Assembly (NCBI GenBank): GCA_958403205.1
Contig: CATXWM010000039.1
Span: 1-16,979 of the forward strand
Reading direction: 5' to 3'
Length of the DNA stretch: 16,979 nt
Source of the DNA: an uncultured Collinsella sp.
GTDB taxonomy: Bacteria > Actinomycetota > Coriobacteriia > Coriobacteriales > Coriobacteriaceae
Below are positions 7,585 to 14,561 of this stretch, piece by piece. Position 1 is the first letter of the stretch; each line of letters begins with the position of its first letter. The notes beneath the pieces were generated by a model, which was not told the DNA's origin, made no database searches, and worked only from the letters and a program-made list of their open reading frames with translations. The position numbers and the translations under genes were made by a program.

Positions 7585-8970
7585 CTACACCGTTAGCGGC
7601 GCCGGCTCATGCGGCTCGCCGTTCAACTCTACGATGACCTGTGTTCCCACGCCCTCCTGGGACTTCACGCGCATGCCAGAATCTTCTCCGTAAAAGAAAT
7701 GGATGCGCTGAAGCACGTTGAAGAGCGCCAGACCGCAACCTCGCTTGATGGAGCCGTCGGCGGTAATGCTCTCGGGCTCCTCTCGGCGATGCTGCTCAAA
7801 CAGATGCGCGCAGACTTCTTCGTTCATACCGATGCCGTCATCTTCGACGATGATCTCCAAGCCGTCATCGGTCTCAAAAGCCCTAACACGAATAGAAAGC
7901 GGCTCGGTCTCGCGCTGCGCATGCTTGATGCAGTTTTCGAGCAGCGGCTGCAAGATAAACGGCGGCACCAGGCTGTCGCGCACCTCAAAGTCGATGTCGA
8001 CCGAAACGCGCAGACGGCCGTCGCCATACCGGGCCTGCATAAGATTGATATAACGGGTGCCCTGTTCCACCTCGTGCTCGAGCGTGGTGAGCGTATCGGA
8101 ATCAGAAAGCGTCTGACGATAGTAGTTGGAAAAGTCGATCAGCAGCGATCGCGCCTTGTCGGGCTCGGTTCGAACGAGCGACACAATCGTGCTAATGGTA
8201 TTGAATAGAAAATGCGGGTCGACCTGCGACTGCAGGGCGCGTAGCTCAACGCGAGCTGTGAGCTCGTCCTGGCGCTCGAGCTCAAAGCTGGCGAGCTGCG
8301 TGGAAATGAGATCGGCAAAACCCGAAGCAAGGGCCGTCTGGCGCATATCGATGCTGCTCAGGCGGGGGTAATACAGCTCGAGTGTGCCCACACAATGCCC
8401 GCGCACGGTAAGCGGCGCGACAATGCCGGCGCGCAGGCGGGGAAAATAGCCACCCGTCTCATTGGAGGTGTCACGCGAAAACACGCTCTGCTCACCCGTC
8501 TCAATCACGTTGAGCGTGGTCTTGAGCACTACCGGGGTGCCGGCAGGGCACTTTGCCGAGTCCTCGCCCCAGCTTGCCAACACCTGTTTGCCATCGGTAA
8601 AGCAGATGGCAGAGGCGATGGTCTCGGACAGGATGATTTTAGAGGCGCCCAGGGCCGCTTCGGGCGTAAGGCCACGCGATGTATAGGCGAATATTTTTGA
8701 TGCGATGGCGAGCGTACGGTCGGTTGCGCTCGATGTGAGGTCGTCGGGGACCACAAAGACATACGAGAAAAAGAAGCACAGCATGACCATGCCGGCAATA
8801 ACGACAACGCCCGGAACGGGATTGGGATTATCGGTTAAATCCCAGATAAGCAGCAGGATAAGCGCCGGAACGACAACACCGAGCAGGATGGCCTGGACCA
8901 CATGCTGGGCCGTACGAAAGACCTTGGTAGAGTTGTAGCTCTTGCCCAGAATCAGCCTGTTTAAATCCAC
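7585..8970 (-). CDS. LytS/YehU-type sensor histidine kinase (HK2)
   Basis: This protein of about 461 residues has two membrane helices (near 26-44 and 52-73), a GAF-like sensor region, then His_kinase and HATPase domains. The phosphoacceptor is His253 (His255 from the ATG) in SQVDPHFLFNT; an Asp replaces the Asn more usual before Pro-His. The ATPase motifs LLENCIKHAQ, EDDGIGMNEE and GCGLALFN are intact. I prefer the GTG at 8970: AAAAGGGG abuts the ATG at 8976 with no spacer but sits six bases before the GTG. It forms an operon with RR2 (38-bp gap). A terminator-like hairpin separates it from the amidohydrolase gene upstream. HK1 is a clear paralogue with the same layout, although the two sensor regions have diverged, so they probably respond to related but distinct cues. 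Confidence 0.92.
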   Translation of the reverse strand: MDLNRLILGKSYNSTKVFRTAQHVVQAILLGVVVPALILLLIWDLTDNPNPVPGVVVIAGMVMLCFFFSYVFVVPDDLTSSATDRTLAIASKIFAYTSRGLTPEAALGASKIILSETIASAICFTDGKQVLASWGEDSAKCPAGTPVVLKTTLNVIETGEQSVFSRDTSNETGGYFPRLRAGIVAPLTVRGHCVGTLELYYPRLSSIDMRQTALASGFADLISTQLASFELERQDELTARVELRALQSQVDPHFLFNTISTIVSLVRTEPDKARSLLIDFSNYYRQTLSDSDTLTTLEHEVEQGTRYINLMQARYGDGRLRVSVDIDFEVRDSLVPPFILQPLLENCIKHAQRETEPLSIRVRAFETDDGLEIIVEDDGIGMNEEVCAHLFEQHRREEPESITADGSIKRGCGLALFNVLQRIHFFYGEDSGMRVKSQEGVGTQVIVELNGEPHEPAPLTV

Positions 8971-9002
8971 CGTCATCCCCTTTTATCTATCGCACCCATA
9001 GC

Positions 9003-9029
9003 AATAAAGAGGGCCGCAAGCGACCCTCT
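9003..9029 (-). terminator. Terminator after amidohydrolase gene
   Basis: AGAGGG (9008-9013) pairs with CCCTCT (9024-9029), and an inner CGC/GCG pairing plus a G-U wobble form on the minus strand. TTATT follows. It lies between the amidohydrolase stop (9088) and the HK2 start, and should separate the two transcripts, though the U tract is interrupted. Confidence 0.6.
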
Positions 9030-9031
9030 CC

Positions 9032-9046
9032 ATTGCATTATGCAAT
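9032..9046. promoter_or_regulatory. 15-bp perfect palindrome upstream of HK2 operon
   Basis: ATTGCAT and ATGCAAT flank a single central T, giving a perfect dyad between the amidohydrolase stop and the terminator. It has the size of a dimeric regulator site and shares ATTGC/GCAAT words with the palindrome upstream of the GT-HK1-RR1 operon. Function is unproven. Confidence 0.35.
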
Positions 9047-9087
9047 CAAAAACTGTGTTTTACATCCAGTCATCGACAAACGGTATC

Positions 9088-10365
9088 TTAGGCGCTGTAT
9101 TTGTTGGCCTCGCCAAAGGTGCCAGCCTCGACGATCCAGCCGTCCTTCATGATGACGTCCATGTTGTCGGTGTTGAGCACATGGATGTCGGCGGCGACGT
9201 CACCGTTGACGACCAGCAGGTCGGCGCACTTGCCGGCCTCGATGGAACCGGTCTCGTCCTCGATGTGGCACATCTTGGCGCCGTTGAGGGTGGCGCAGGT
9301 GATGGTCTCGACCGGGGTGAAGCCGATCTTGTCGACGAACTCGTACATCTCCTCGATGGAGCAGGTGCCGTACGGGGTGACGAAGGAGAAGGAGTCGGAG
9401 CCGATCGTCATGACGACGCCACGCTTCTTGGCCTCGCGCAGGCAGTCGTAGTTGCGCTGCAGCTCCTTCTCGACCAGGGTGCCCTCGTACTTGTCGTGCA
9501 GCTCGGGGACGTAGACGGGCGGATAGGTGGCGTACCAGGTGGGCAGGAAGGCGATCGTCGGGGTGAAGAAGGTGCCCTGCTCGGCCATGAGGTCCATGGT
9601 GCGCTCATCGATATCGAAACCGTGAATCAGCTGCTCGCAGCCAAAGCGGACGGAATCGTAGGCAGCGGCGTGGTTGTTGTAGCAGTGGCTCCACACGGGG
9701 ATACCGACCATCTTTGCCTCTTCGACCACGGCCTGAATCTCCTCGGAGCAGTAGTGCTGGTCGCGGCCGGAGTCCCAGCGCCAGATGCCGCCACCGGTAG
9801 CCCAGATCTTGATGGCATCGGGGTTCTCACGCAGGCGACGACGGACGGCCTTGCGCAGATCCCAGGGACCGTCGACCTGATCGCCCCAGGGGTGCGATTC
9901 CTTGTTGAGCTCCTGGCTGCAGTGGTGCGAGTCGCCGTGGCCGGCAACGCGGCAGAAGCCAAGGCCGGTGGCCAGAACGCGCGGGCCCTTGAAGACGCCC
10001 TTGTCGATGCAGTCACGGATCTGGATACCAAAGCGGCCGATCTCGCAGACGGTGGTGAGGCCGTGGGTGAGGCAGTCGTAGGCCTGCTTGACGGCGACGG
10101 CCTGCTTCTCGAGGAGCGGCTGCATGACCCAATCGGTGTCATCGTCGGTCAGGTTGCCCGAGAAGTGCAGGTGAGTGTCGATCAGGCCGGGAAGGACGGT
10201 CTTGCCGGCGGCGTCGATGACCTCAACGCCCTCGGGAAGGTCCTGCATAGTGCCGGCGTACTCGATCTTGCCGTTGTCGTCGACGAGAACGAGGGAGTTC
10301 TCGACCGGCTCGGCACCGGTACCGTCGATGAGCTTGCCGCCAACGATTGCATACTTAGTGGACAT
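9088..10365 (-). CDS. Metal-dependent amidohydrolase, prolidase/HutI-like
   Basis: This 425-residue enzyme belongs to the amidohydrolase superfamily, closest in feel to the imidazolonepropionase-like / Xaa-Pro dipeptidase-like group. It has a small beta domain (KYAIVGGKLIDGTG), then the TIM-barrel metal ligands: His65 and His67 in DTHLHFSG, Lys186 in AIKIWATGG (probably carbamylated), His227 in WSHCYN, His248 in LIHGFD and Asp324 in IGSDSF. All ligands for a binuclear site are present, so it is probably active, hydrolysing an amide, imide or peptide bond; the substrate is not readable. It has no signal peptide. AAGGAGG precedes the ATG at a good distance. It lies downstream of an APC permease on the same strand (130-bp gap with a hairpin), which suggests that the permease imports its substrate. 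Lys and other codons are strongly biased to G/C-ending forms, consistent with high expression. Confidence 0.9.
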   Translation of the reverse strand: MSTKYAIVGGKLIDGTGAEPVENSLVLVDDNGKIEYAGTMQDLPEGVEVIDAAGKTVLPGLIDTHLHFSGNLTDDDTDWVMQPLLEKQAVAVKQAYDCLTHGLTTVCEIGRFGIQIRDCIDKGVFKGPRVLATGLGFCRVAGHGDSHHCSQELNKESHPWGDQVDGPWDLRKAVRRRLRENPDAIKIWATGGGIWRWDSGRDQHYCSEEIQAVVEEAKMVGIPVWSHCYNNHAAAYDSVRFGCEQLIHGFDIDERTMDLMAEQGTFFTPTIAFLPTWYATYPPVYVPELHDKYEGTLVEKELQRNYDCLREAKKRGVVMTIGSDSFSFVTPYGTCSIEEMYEFVDKIGFTPVETITCATLNGAKMCHIEDETGSIEAGKCADLLVVNGDVAADIHVLNTDNMDVIMKDGWIVEAGTFGEANKYSA

Positions 10366-10446
10366 GGTTCCTCCTTATGGATCCATATAGTGGGCGAGGC
10401 CGTGTTGGGTTTGGCCTCACAAAGCTACCCAAGTGGTACCGGGTTC

Positions 10447-10475
10447 GGTGCGCGGGAGAGAGGGTCCCGCGCACC
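10447..10475. other. 11-bp stem-loop between permease and amidohydrolase
   Basis: GGTGCGCGGGA (10447-10457) and TCCCGCGCACC (10465-10475) pair perfectly around GAGAGGG. No U tract follows in either direction. It may be an mRNA-stabilising or partial-termination hairpin in a permease-amidohydrolase transcript. Confidence 0.7.
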
Positions 10476-10495
10476 CGATCCGCCCCGGCCAGGCG

Positions 10496-11947
10496 TTACT
10501 TTTTACGGGAATTGGTGAAAGCCATGAGGGCCAGGCCAATAGCCAACCAGCCGATCACGATGCTCCACTCCACCATGTTGAGGGAGGCGGGAGAGAACGG
10601 AATCACGAGCAGGCCGATGATGATGGCGCAGGCGGCGATAGCGAGGCCGATGCCAAACTTGCCGCCGGGCACCTCGTAGGGACGAGGCAGGTCGGGCTCG
10701 GTGAAGCGCATGCGCAGGCAGGCGAGGGCGACCATGCCGCAGGAGAAGATGAAGGCGAGAGCCGACACGTTGGTCAGGGGGATGAGCATGTTCTTGCCCA
10801 GGAACGGACCGATGACGGTGATAACGCCCAGAACGACGCAGGCAAGCTTGGGAGCGCCGGACTTGGGGTCGACCTCGGCGAATTTCTCGGGCAGTTGGCC
10901 CTTGCGGCCCATGGCGAGCATGATGCGGCTCGTGGCGCCGTAGAAGGAGTTCATCGGGCCCATGGGTCCAAGCGTGGCGATGACGAGCATGGCCAGGTAC
11001 AGGAGCATGTTGATGCCCTTGAGACAGGCAAGCGCGGGAACCGGGCTCTTAACAAACTCATGCCAGTCGAGGATGGTGCCGAACGAGTAGATGCAAACCA
11101 TGTAGAAACCGCCGGCGGCCAGCAGGGCCAGGGAGATGATCTTGCCGAACTTGTTCCAGTTGAGGCCCTCGGCTGCTTCCTCAGCCTGCTGAGGAATGGT
11201 GTCGAAACCGGCGTAGAAGAACGGAGTCAGAACCAAGACCGACACGATGCCGGCGAACAGGCTGGTGCTCTCGGTAGCGGCCTTGCCGCCGCCAGCGCCG
11301 GCGACCTGGGAGAACACAGGCATGGCATTGTCCGGCGAGCCGGTGAACAGCGAGACGCCCATGGCGAGCAGCATGCCGCAGAGCAGGGCCTTGGTCAGGA
11401 AGGCCTGGAGCTTGGCGGCCGAGCTGGCACCGCGGAAGTTGAGGAAGATGACGTAGACCGCAAAGCCGAGCGCAATCAGCGTCGGGAACAGGTAAACGTC
11501 GGCGCCCAGGATGGTGTAGAGCTTGACGGCGCGCAGCCACTCAAGGCCGGGCAGGCTGCCGAACATCTCGGACACGAGGGTCGAAATGGCGATGGCCTCC
11601 CACGGGCACAGGATGCCGTTGCCCAGGGCCAAAAGCCAACCGGTGATGTAGCTCAGCGTACGGCCAAAGCTACGATCGACATACTCGACGATGCCGCCCG
11701 AGATGGGGATAGCAGCCGTGAGCTCACCGAAAACAGCTCCGACGGGCACGAGGAAGATTGCACCCAAGAGGAATGCGATCATAGCGGGAACGGGACCGCC
11801 GCCCACGACCATCCAGTCGCCGACCTGCAGAACCCAACCGGTACCGATAATGGCACCGAAACCGATGGTGAAGAAGTTCCAGAGCGAAAGCGTTTTCTTC
11901 ATGCCGCCGTTATCCTCGACTGCAACTTCTGCGTTCTTGTCCGCCAT
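10496..11947 (-). CDS. APC-family amino acid permease
   Basis: This 483-residue polytopic protein has about 12 hydrophobic helices. The APC-family signature GFGAIIGTGW lies in helix 1, where the unwound Gly-rich segment binds the substrate's amino and carboxyl groups. Other typical segments are ELTAAIPISGGIVEYVDRSFG, cytoplasmic-loop PEKFAEVDPKSGAPK, and LPRPYEVPGG before the last helices. It should import an amino acid, amine or small peptide-like compound by symport or exchange; specificity cannot be assigned. The ATG at 11947 is chosen because AAAGGAGGGG precedes it; an upstream in-frame start at 11986 lies inside a hairpin. The leader contains several stem-loops. The amidohydrolase 130 bp downstream is probably co-transcribed. 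The plus-strand C39-like gene diverges from it across a gap of about 360 bp. Confidence 0.9.
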   Translation of the reverse strand: MADKNAEVAVEDNGGMKKTLSLWNFFTIGFGAIIGTGWVLQVGDWMVVGGGPVPAMIAFLLGAIFLVPVGAVFGELTAAIPISGGIVEYVDRSFGRTLSYITGWLLALGNGILCPWEAIAISTLVSEMFGSLPGLEWLRAVKLYTILGADVYLFPTLIALGFAVYVIFLNFRGASSAAKLQAFLTKALLCGMLLAMGVSLFTGSPDNAMPVFSQVAGAGGGKAATESTSLFAGIVSVLVLTPFFYAGFDTIPQQAEEAAEGLNWNKFGKIISLALLAAGGFYMVCIYSFGTILDWHEFVKSPVPALACLKGINMLLYLAMLVIATLGPMGPMNSFYGATSRIMLAMGRKGQLPEKFAEVDPKSGAPKLACVVLGVITVIGPFLGKNMLIPLTNVSALAFIFSCGMVALACLRMRFTEPDLPRPYEVPGGKFGIGLAIAACAIIIGLLVIPFSPASLNMVEWSIVIGWLAIGLALMAFTNSRKK

Positions 11948-11967
11948 TGTTCCCCTCCTTTCCTTTT

Positions 11968-12134
11968 TGACGCCCCTTGGCGTCACCCCTTGCGCGGTCC
12001 GTTTCGCCGCGCTCTTTTATTTCGTGGCTTTAAGATACGGCCTTGGCGCAGCAGCTCCGCTTGTAGCTCGACCGAAGGCAGAACTGCAAAACGAGCGGCG
12101 CCGTTTTTGGGACGAACGGCACGGTTTGCCGCTC
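11968..12134 (-). promoter_or_regulatory. Structured leader upstream of permease
   Basis: Three stem-loops line up before the permease start. TGACGCC/GGCGTCA (11968-11985, loop of four) lies just ahead of the ribosome binding site. GCGCGG/CCGCGC spans 11992-12012. A nested pair, GAGCGGC/GCCGCTC around GCCGTT/AACGGC, spans 12093-12134. I recognise no known riboswitch or T-box motif. The rest of the 360-bp gap (11948-12307) holds no gene that I can support. Confidence 0.4.
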
Positions 12135-12307
12135 ATTGTTGCCGCCCGTCCGACGGGCGTACGCTCATCGGACGCATATAGAGATGTTTTTGAGGCCGTG
12201 TGTTTTGCGCCTTTCATACCGTTTACCGAGCTTTTGACGCGCGGACCCATTTGTTGCACATCTTTTTTGTAGGATGGACAGGTTATACATGAGACAAGGC
12301 GGTACGA

Positions 12308-13342
12308 ATGGCATACGGATACAACGACGGTGATCAACGGCGACAAAGCGTTCGCCTTGCTGGCCGTACCACGCCGACGCCCGGAAGTGCCACAAGCAGC
12401 AATCCGCAACGTCCTCAAGAGCAACCCAGGCCTTCGTCTCGGCAGCAGGCAAGCAAAACACGGCAAAGTGGCCGTCCGCGCACGGGCACAAGCGCGCAGC
12501 AAGACAGCCGCTTAGGCGCGCGCACTCGACAGCATCAAGCCGAGGTTCCGCAACTGCGCCGCAACGGCGCACGTCAGCCCGGCATCCATATCAACCGCTT
12601 CTTTTCGCATCCCCAAGGTGGACGCGACGGCAAGCCCTACCGCTCGACATCGCACGTGAATGCCCCCGCCCTGCCGGCTCGTCGACTTCGCCTCGCACTG
12701 TGCTCTATCCTCACCTGTCTGGTCTTTGTGTTTATGAGCTCCTGTATGTCCCACGGCTCGGCCGGTCTCGAGCCCACCGCCGAGGACAAGCTGCTCAAGG
12801 CCCCCGTCGCGCCCGGTTATTCTTTCGCCTTTTCGACCCCGCGCCCGCAATGGCAAGCCGGCACGATGCCCCATATCTATCAGATCGACCCTGCGTGGTC
12901 GGAGCTGTCTTACGCCGGCGGCACCATTCGCCAAAATGCCTGCGGGCCTACGTGCCTCACCATGGTCTATATCTTTAAGACGGGACGCACCGATATGACC
13001 CCCGTCGATATGTGCGCGCTTTCTGAGGCGGGCAATTACGCCCCCACTGGTGCAACCGAATGGTCGTTTATGACGAGCGGCGCGTGGCAGTTGGGACTTA
13101 ACGGAACGGAGCTCCATAACGATCGCGACTCGATGACTCAGGCGCTGCGTTCGGGAGCGCCCATCATCGCCGCCGTTCGGCCGGGCACCTTTACCAACGT
13201 GGGCCACTACATTGTGCTTTACGGTATTGACGACGCCGACCAGATTGGCGTCTACGACCCCAACTCGGCCAGCCGCAGCGTCCGCCGCTGGGGCGTCGTA
13301 GAGGTCCTCAACGAAGTCGAAGCCATGTGGGCCTACTACTAG
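12308..13342 (+). CDS. Membrane-anchored C39-like cysteine peptidase
   Basis: This 344-residue protein is the only clear plus-strand gene. Residues 1-125 are low-complexity and basic, rich in Gln, Arg, Ser, Thr and Pro. A single hydrophobic segment (about 127-146, preceded by RRLRLAL) follows, then an extracellular domain resembling Peptidase_C39_2: catalytic Cys212 in QNACGPTCLTM, His300 in VGHYIVLYG and Asp316/Asn318 in YDPNSA. The segment ends in MSSC (143-146), a weak lipobox, so a lipoprotein is possible. The ATG at 12308 has only a modest AAGGCGG site; an in-frame GTG at 12656 would give an ordinary signal-peptide length but has no visible ribosome binding site. Substrates may be wall peptides or secreted peptides; some family members are inactive. 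It is divergent from the permease and convergent with carbamate kinase, and its stop falls inside a REP-like repeat. Confidence 0.82.
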   Translation: MAYGYNDGDQRRQSVRLAGRTTPTPGSATSSNPQRPQEQPRPSSRQQASKTRQSGRPRTGTSAQQDSRLGARTRQHQAEVPQLRRNGARQPGIHINRFFSHPQGGRDGKPYRSTSHVNAPALPARRLRLALCSILTCLVFVFMSSCMSHGSAGLEPTAEDKLLKAPVAPGYSFAFSTPRPQWQAGTMPHIYQIDPAWSELSYAGGTIRQNACGPTCLTMVYIFKTGRTDMTPVDMCALSEAGNYAPTGATEWSFMTSGAWQLGLNGTELHNDRDSMTQALRSGAPIIAAVRPGTFTNVGHYIVLYGIDDADQIGVYDPNSASRSVRRWGVVEVLNEVEAMWAYY

Positions 13343-13450
13343 TCATTGGGGACAGACTTAAATGAGTGGTCGTTGGGGACAGCCTTTAAGGACTGTCCCA
13401 AGCTGCCGGCAGGAAAGGAACGTCCCCAAGTGCCGGGTTCCCAATGACTA
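13340..13450. repeat. REP-like nested inverted repeat
   Basis: TAGTCATTGGG (13340-13350) and CCCAATGACTA (13440-13450) are perfect inverted ends. The ends extend inward by GAC/GTTC-type pairing with one mismatch. Inside are GGGACAG/CTGTCCC around CCTTTAAGG (about 13376-13399), a CTGCCGGCAG palindrome (13403-13412) and a further GTCCCCAA. GGGGACAG-type words in such nested palindromes are typical of REP elements mobilised by RAYT transposases, but no transposase is present here. The left end overlaps the C39-like gene's stop codon. Confidence 0.72.
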
Positions 13451-13459
13451 GGTGAATAG

Positions 13460-13493
13460 CAAAAGCCCCGCAGTCGGAGCGGACTGCGGGGCT
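13460..13493 (-). terminator. Intrinsic terminator for carbamate kinase
   Basis: AGCCCCGCAGTC (13464-13475) and GACTGCGGGGCT (13482-13493) pair perfectly. On the minus strand the stem is followed by TTTGC. It lies about 65 bp past the carbamate kinase stop, beyond a first hairpin. Confidence 0.78.
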
Positions 13494-13512
13494 CATGAAG
13501 AGAGGCTAGTTT

Positions 13513-13536
13513 GTGGGCGCCTTGCCCGGCGCCCAC
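13513..13536. other. 9-bp stem-loop after carbamate kinase
   Basis: GTGGGCGCC (13513-13521) and GGCGCCCAC (13528-13536) pair perfectly around TTGCCC, 22 bases past the carbamate kinase stop. There is no U tract. It stands in tandem with the terminator at 13464-13493 and may protect the mRNA 3' end. Confidence 0.65.
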
Positions 13537-13558
13537 GAGAGAGGCAATGGAGTAGAGG

Positions 13559-14521
13559 CTACTCGTGGATGCGGGTACCGGAGAGGCCGGCCATGGTCTC
13601 GGCGGCCTTGTCCAGGGCGCCGATGATGCAGGTGCGGCCCTTGCGGGAGCGGGCGAACTTGATGGCAGCGCGGACCTTGGGCTCCATGGAACCCTTGCCG
13701 AACTGACCCTCGTCGGCCAGGCGCTCGGCCTCGTCGGCGGTGATGTCCTCGAGCTCCTCCTGGTTGGGCTTGCCAAAGTTGATGGCGACATGCTCAACGG
13801 CGGTCAGCAGGAACAGAACGTCGGCGTCGCAGTCCTCAGCCAGCAGCTCGCCGCCCAGGTCCTTGTCGATGACGGCGGGAACGCCCTTGTAGCAGCCCTT
13901 GTTCTCGTAGTCGCGGACGACGGGGATGCCGCCGCCACCGCAGGCGATGACGATGAACTCGTTGTCGAGCAGGTTGAGGATGGAGTCGGCCTCGACGATC
14001 TTCTTGGGATCGGGGGAAGCGACGACGCGACGCCAGCCGCGGCCGGAATCCTCGACGAAGACCTTGGAAGGATCCTCGGCCATGAACTCCTTGGCCTGCT
14101 CCTCGGTATAGAAGGGGCCGATCGGCTTGGTCGGGTTCTTGAACGCGGGATCGTCCGGGTCGCACTCGATCTGGGTGACGACGGTTGCGGCGTGCCAACG
14201 CTTATAGCGCTTGTGCATCTCGCGGCCAATGCCCTGCTGCAGATGATAACCGATGTAGCCCTGGGACATGGCGCCGCACTCGGGCAGCGGCATCTCGGGG
14301 GTGCCGATGGCGTCGTGGGCAGCGGCGAAGGCGTTCTGGATCATGCCGACCTGCGGGCCGTTGCCGTGGGTGATGATGATCTCGTTGCCCTGCTCGATCA
14401 GGCCGAGGAGAGCGTGAGCGGTGTTGCTCACGGCCTCGATCTGCTCAACGGGGTTGTTGCCGAGGGCGTTGCCGCCAAGGGCGACGACGATACGATCGGG
14501 CTTGCCAAGAGGCTTAGACAT
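13559..14521 (-). CDS. arcC: Carbamate kinase
   Basis: This 320-residue cytoplasmic enzyme is of the amino acid kinase fold. It transfers phosphate from carbamoyl phosphate to ADP, giving ATP, CO2 and ammonia. This is the energy-yielding last step of arginine deiminase or ureide/agmatine breakdown. Recognisable family motifs are VVALGGNALG (12-21), HGNGPQVG, ECGAMSQGYIGY, ACGGGGIPV, VIDKDLGGELLA and the C-terminal QFGKGSMEPKV. The length matches the family (about 310-320). The ATG at 14521 is chosen because AGAAAGGA precedes it; an in-frame start at 14578 would add 19 unsupported residues. No arginine deiminase or ornithine carbamoyltransferase gene lies in the window, so the source of carbamoyl phosphate is not shown. 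A TATAAA box on the minus strand (14597-14602) could be its -10, although no good -35 is seen. Confidence 0.95.
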   Translation of the reverse strand: MSKPLGKPDRIVVALGGNALGNNPVEQIEAVSNTAHALLGLIEQGNEIIITHGNGPQVGMIQNAFAAAHDAIGTPEMPLPECGAMSQGYIGYHLQQGIGREMHKRYKRWHAATVVTQIECDPDDPAFKNPTKPIGPFYTEEQAKEFMAEDPSKVFVEDSGRGWRRVVASPDPKKIVEADSILNLLDNEFIVIACGGGGIPVVRDYENKGCYKGVPAVIDKDLGGELLAEDCDADVLFLLTAVEHVAINFGKPNQEELEDITADEAERLADEGQFGKGSMEPKVRAAIKFARSRKGRTCIIGALDKAAETMAGLSGTRIHE

Positions 14522-14561
14522 TGCTGGAATCCTTTCTGTAAAAGGCCTACAACCCATTAAT

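Noticed and set aside
9040..10518. Plus-strand open frame of 492 codons over the amidohydrolase
   Set aside because: It lies opposite a gene with all catalytic motifs and a strong ribosome binding site. Its Val/Gly/Asp-rich translation is the usual product of reading the antisense of GC-rich coding DNA.
10433..12181. Plus-strand open frame of 582 codons over the permease
   Set aside because: The translation is hydrophilic and rich in Gly, Glu, Gln and His, with no domain or ribosome binding site. It mirrors the membrane protein on the minus strand.
11948..12307. T-box or known riboswitch upstream of the permease
   Set aside because: I could not find the T-box TGGNACCGCG core or another recognised aptamer on the minus strand; only unassigned hairpins are visible.
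12512..13207. Minus-strand frame of 231 codons opposite the C39-like gene
   Set aside because: The plus-strand frame has the Cys/His/Asp motifs and a membrane anchor. The minus frame shows no domain and no ribosome binding site.
13565..14560. Plus-strand open frame of 331 codons over carbamate kinase
   Set aside because: It is antisense to a clearly identified kinase, with no start signal and low-complexity Leu/Val/Gly/Asp sequence.
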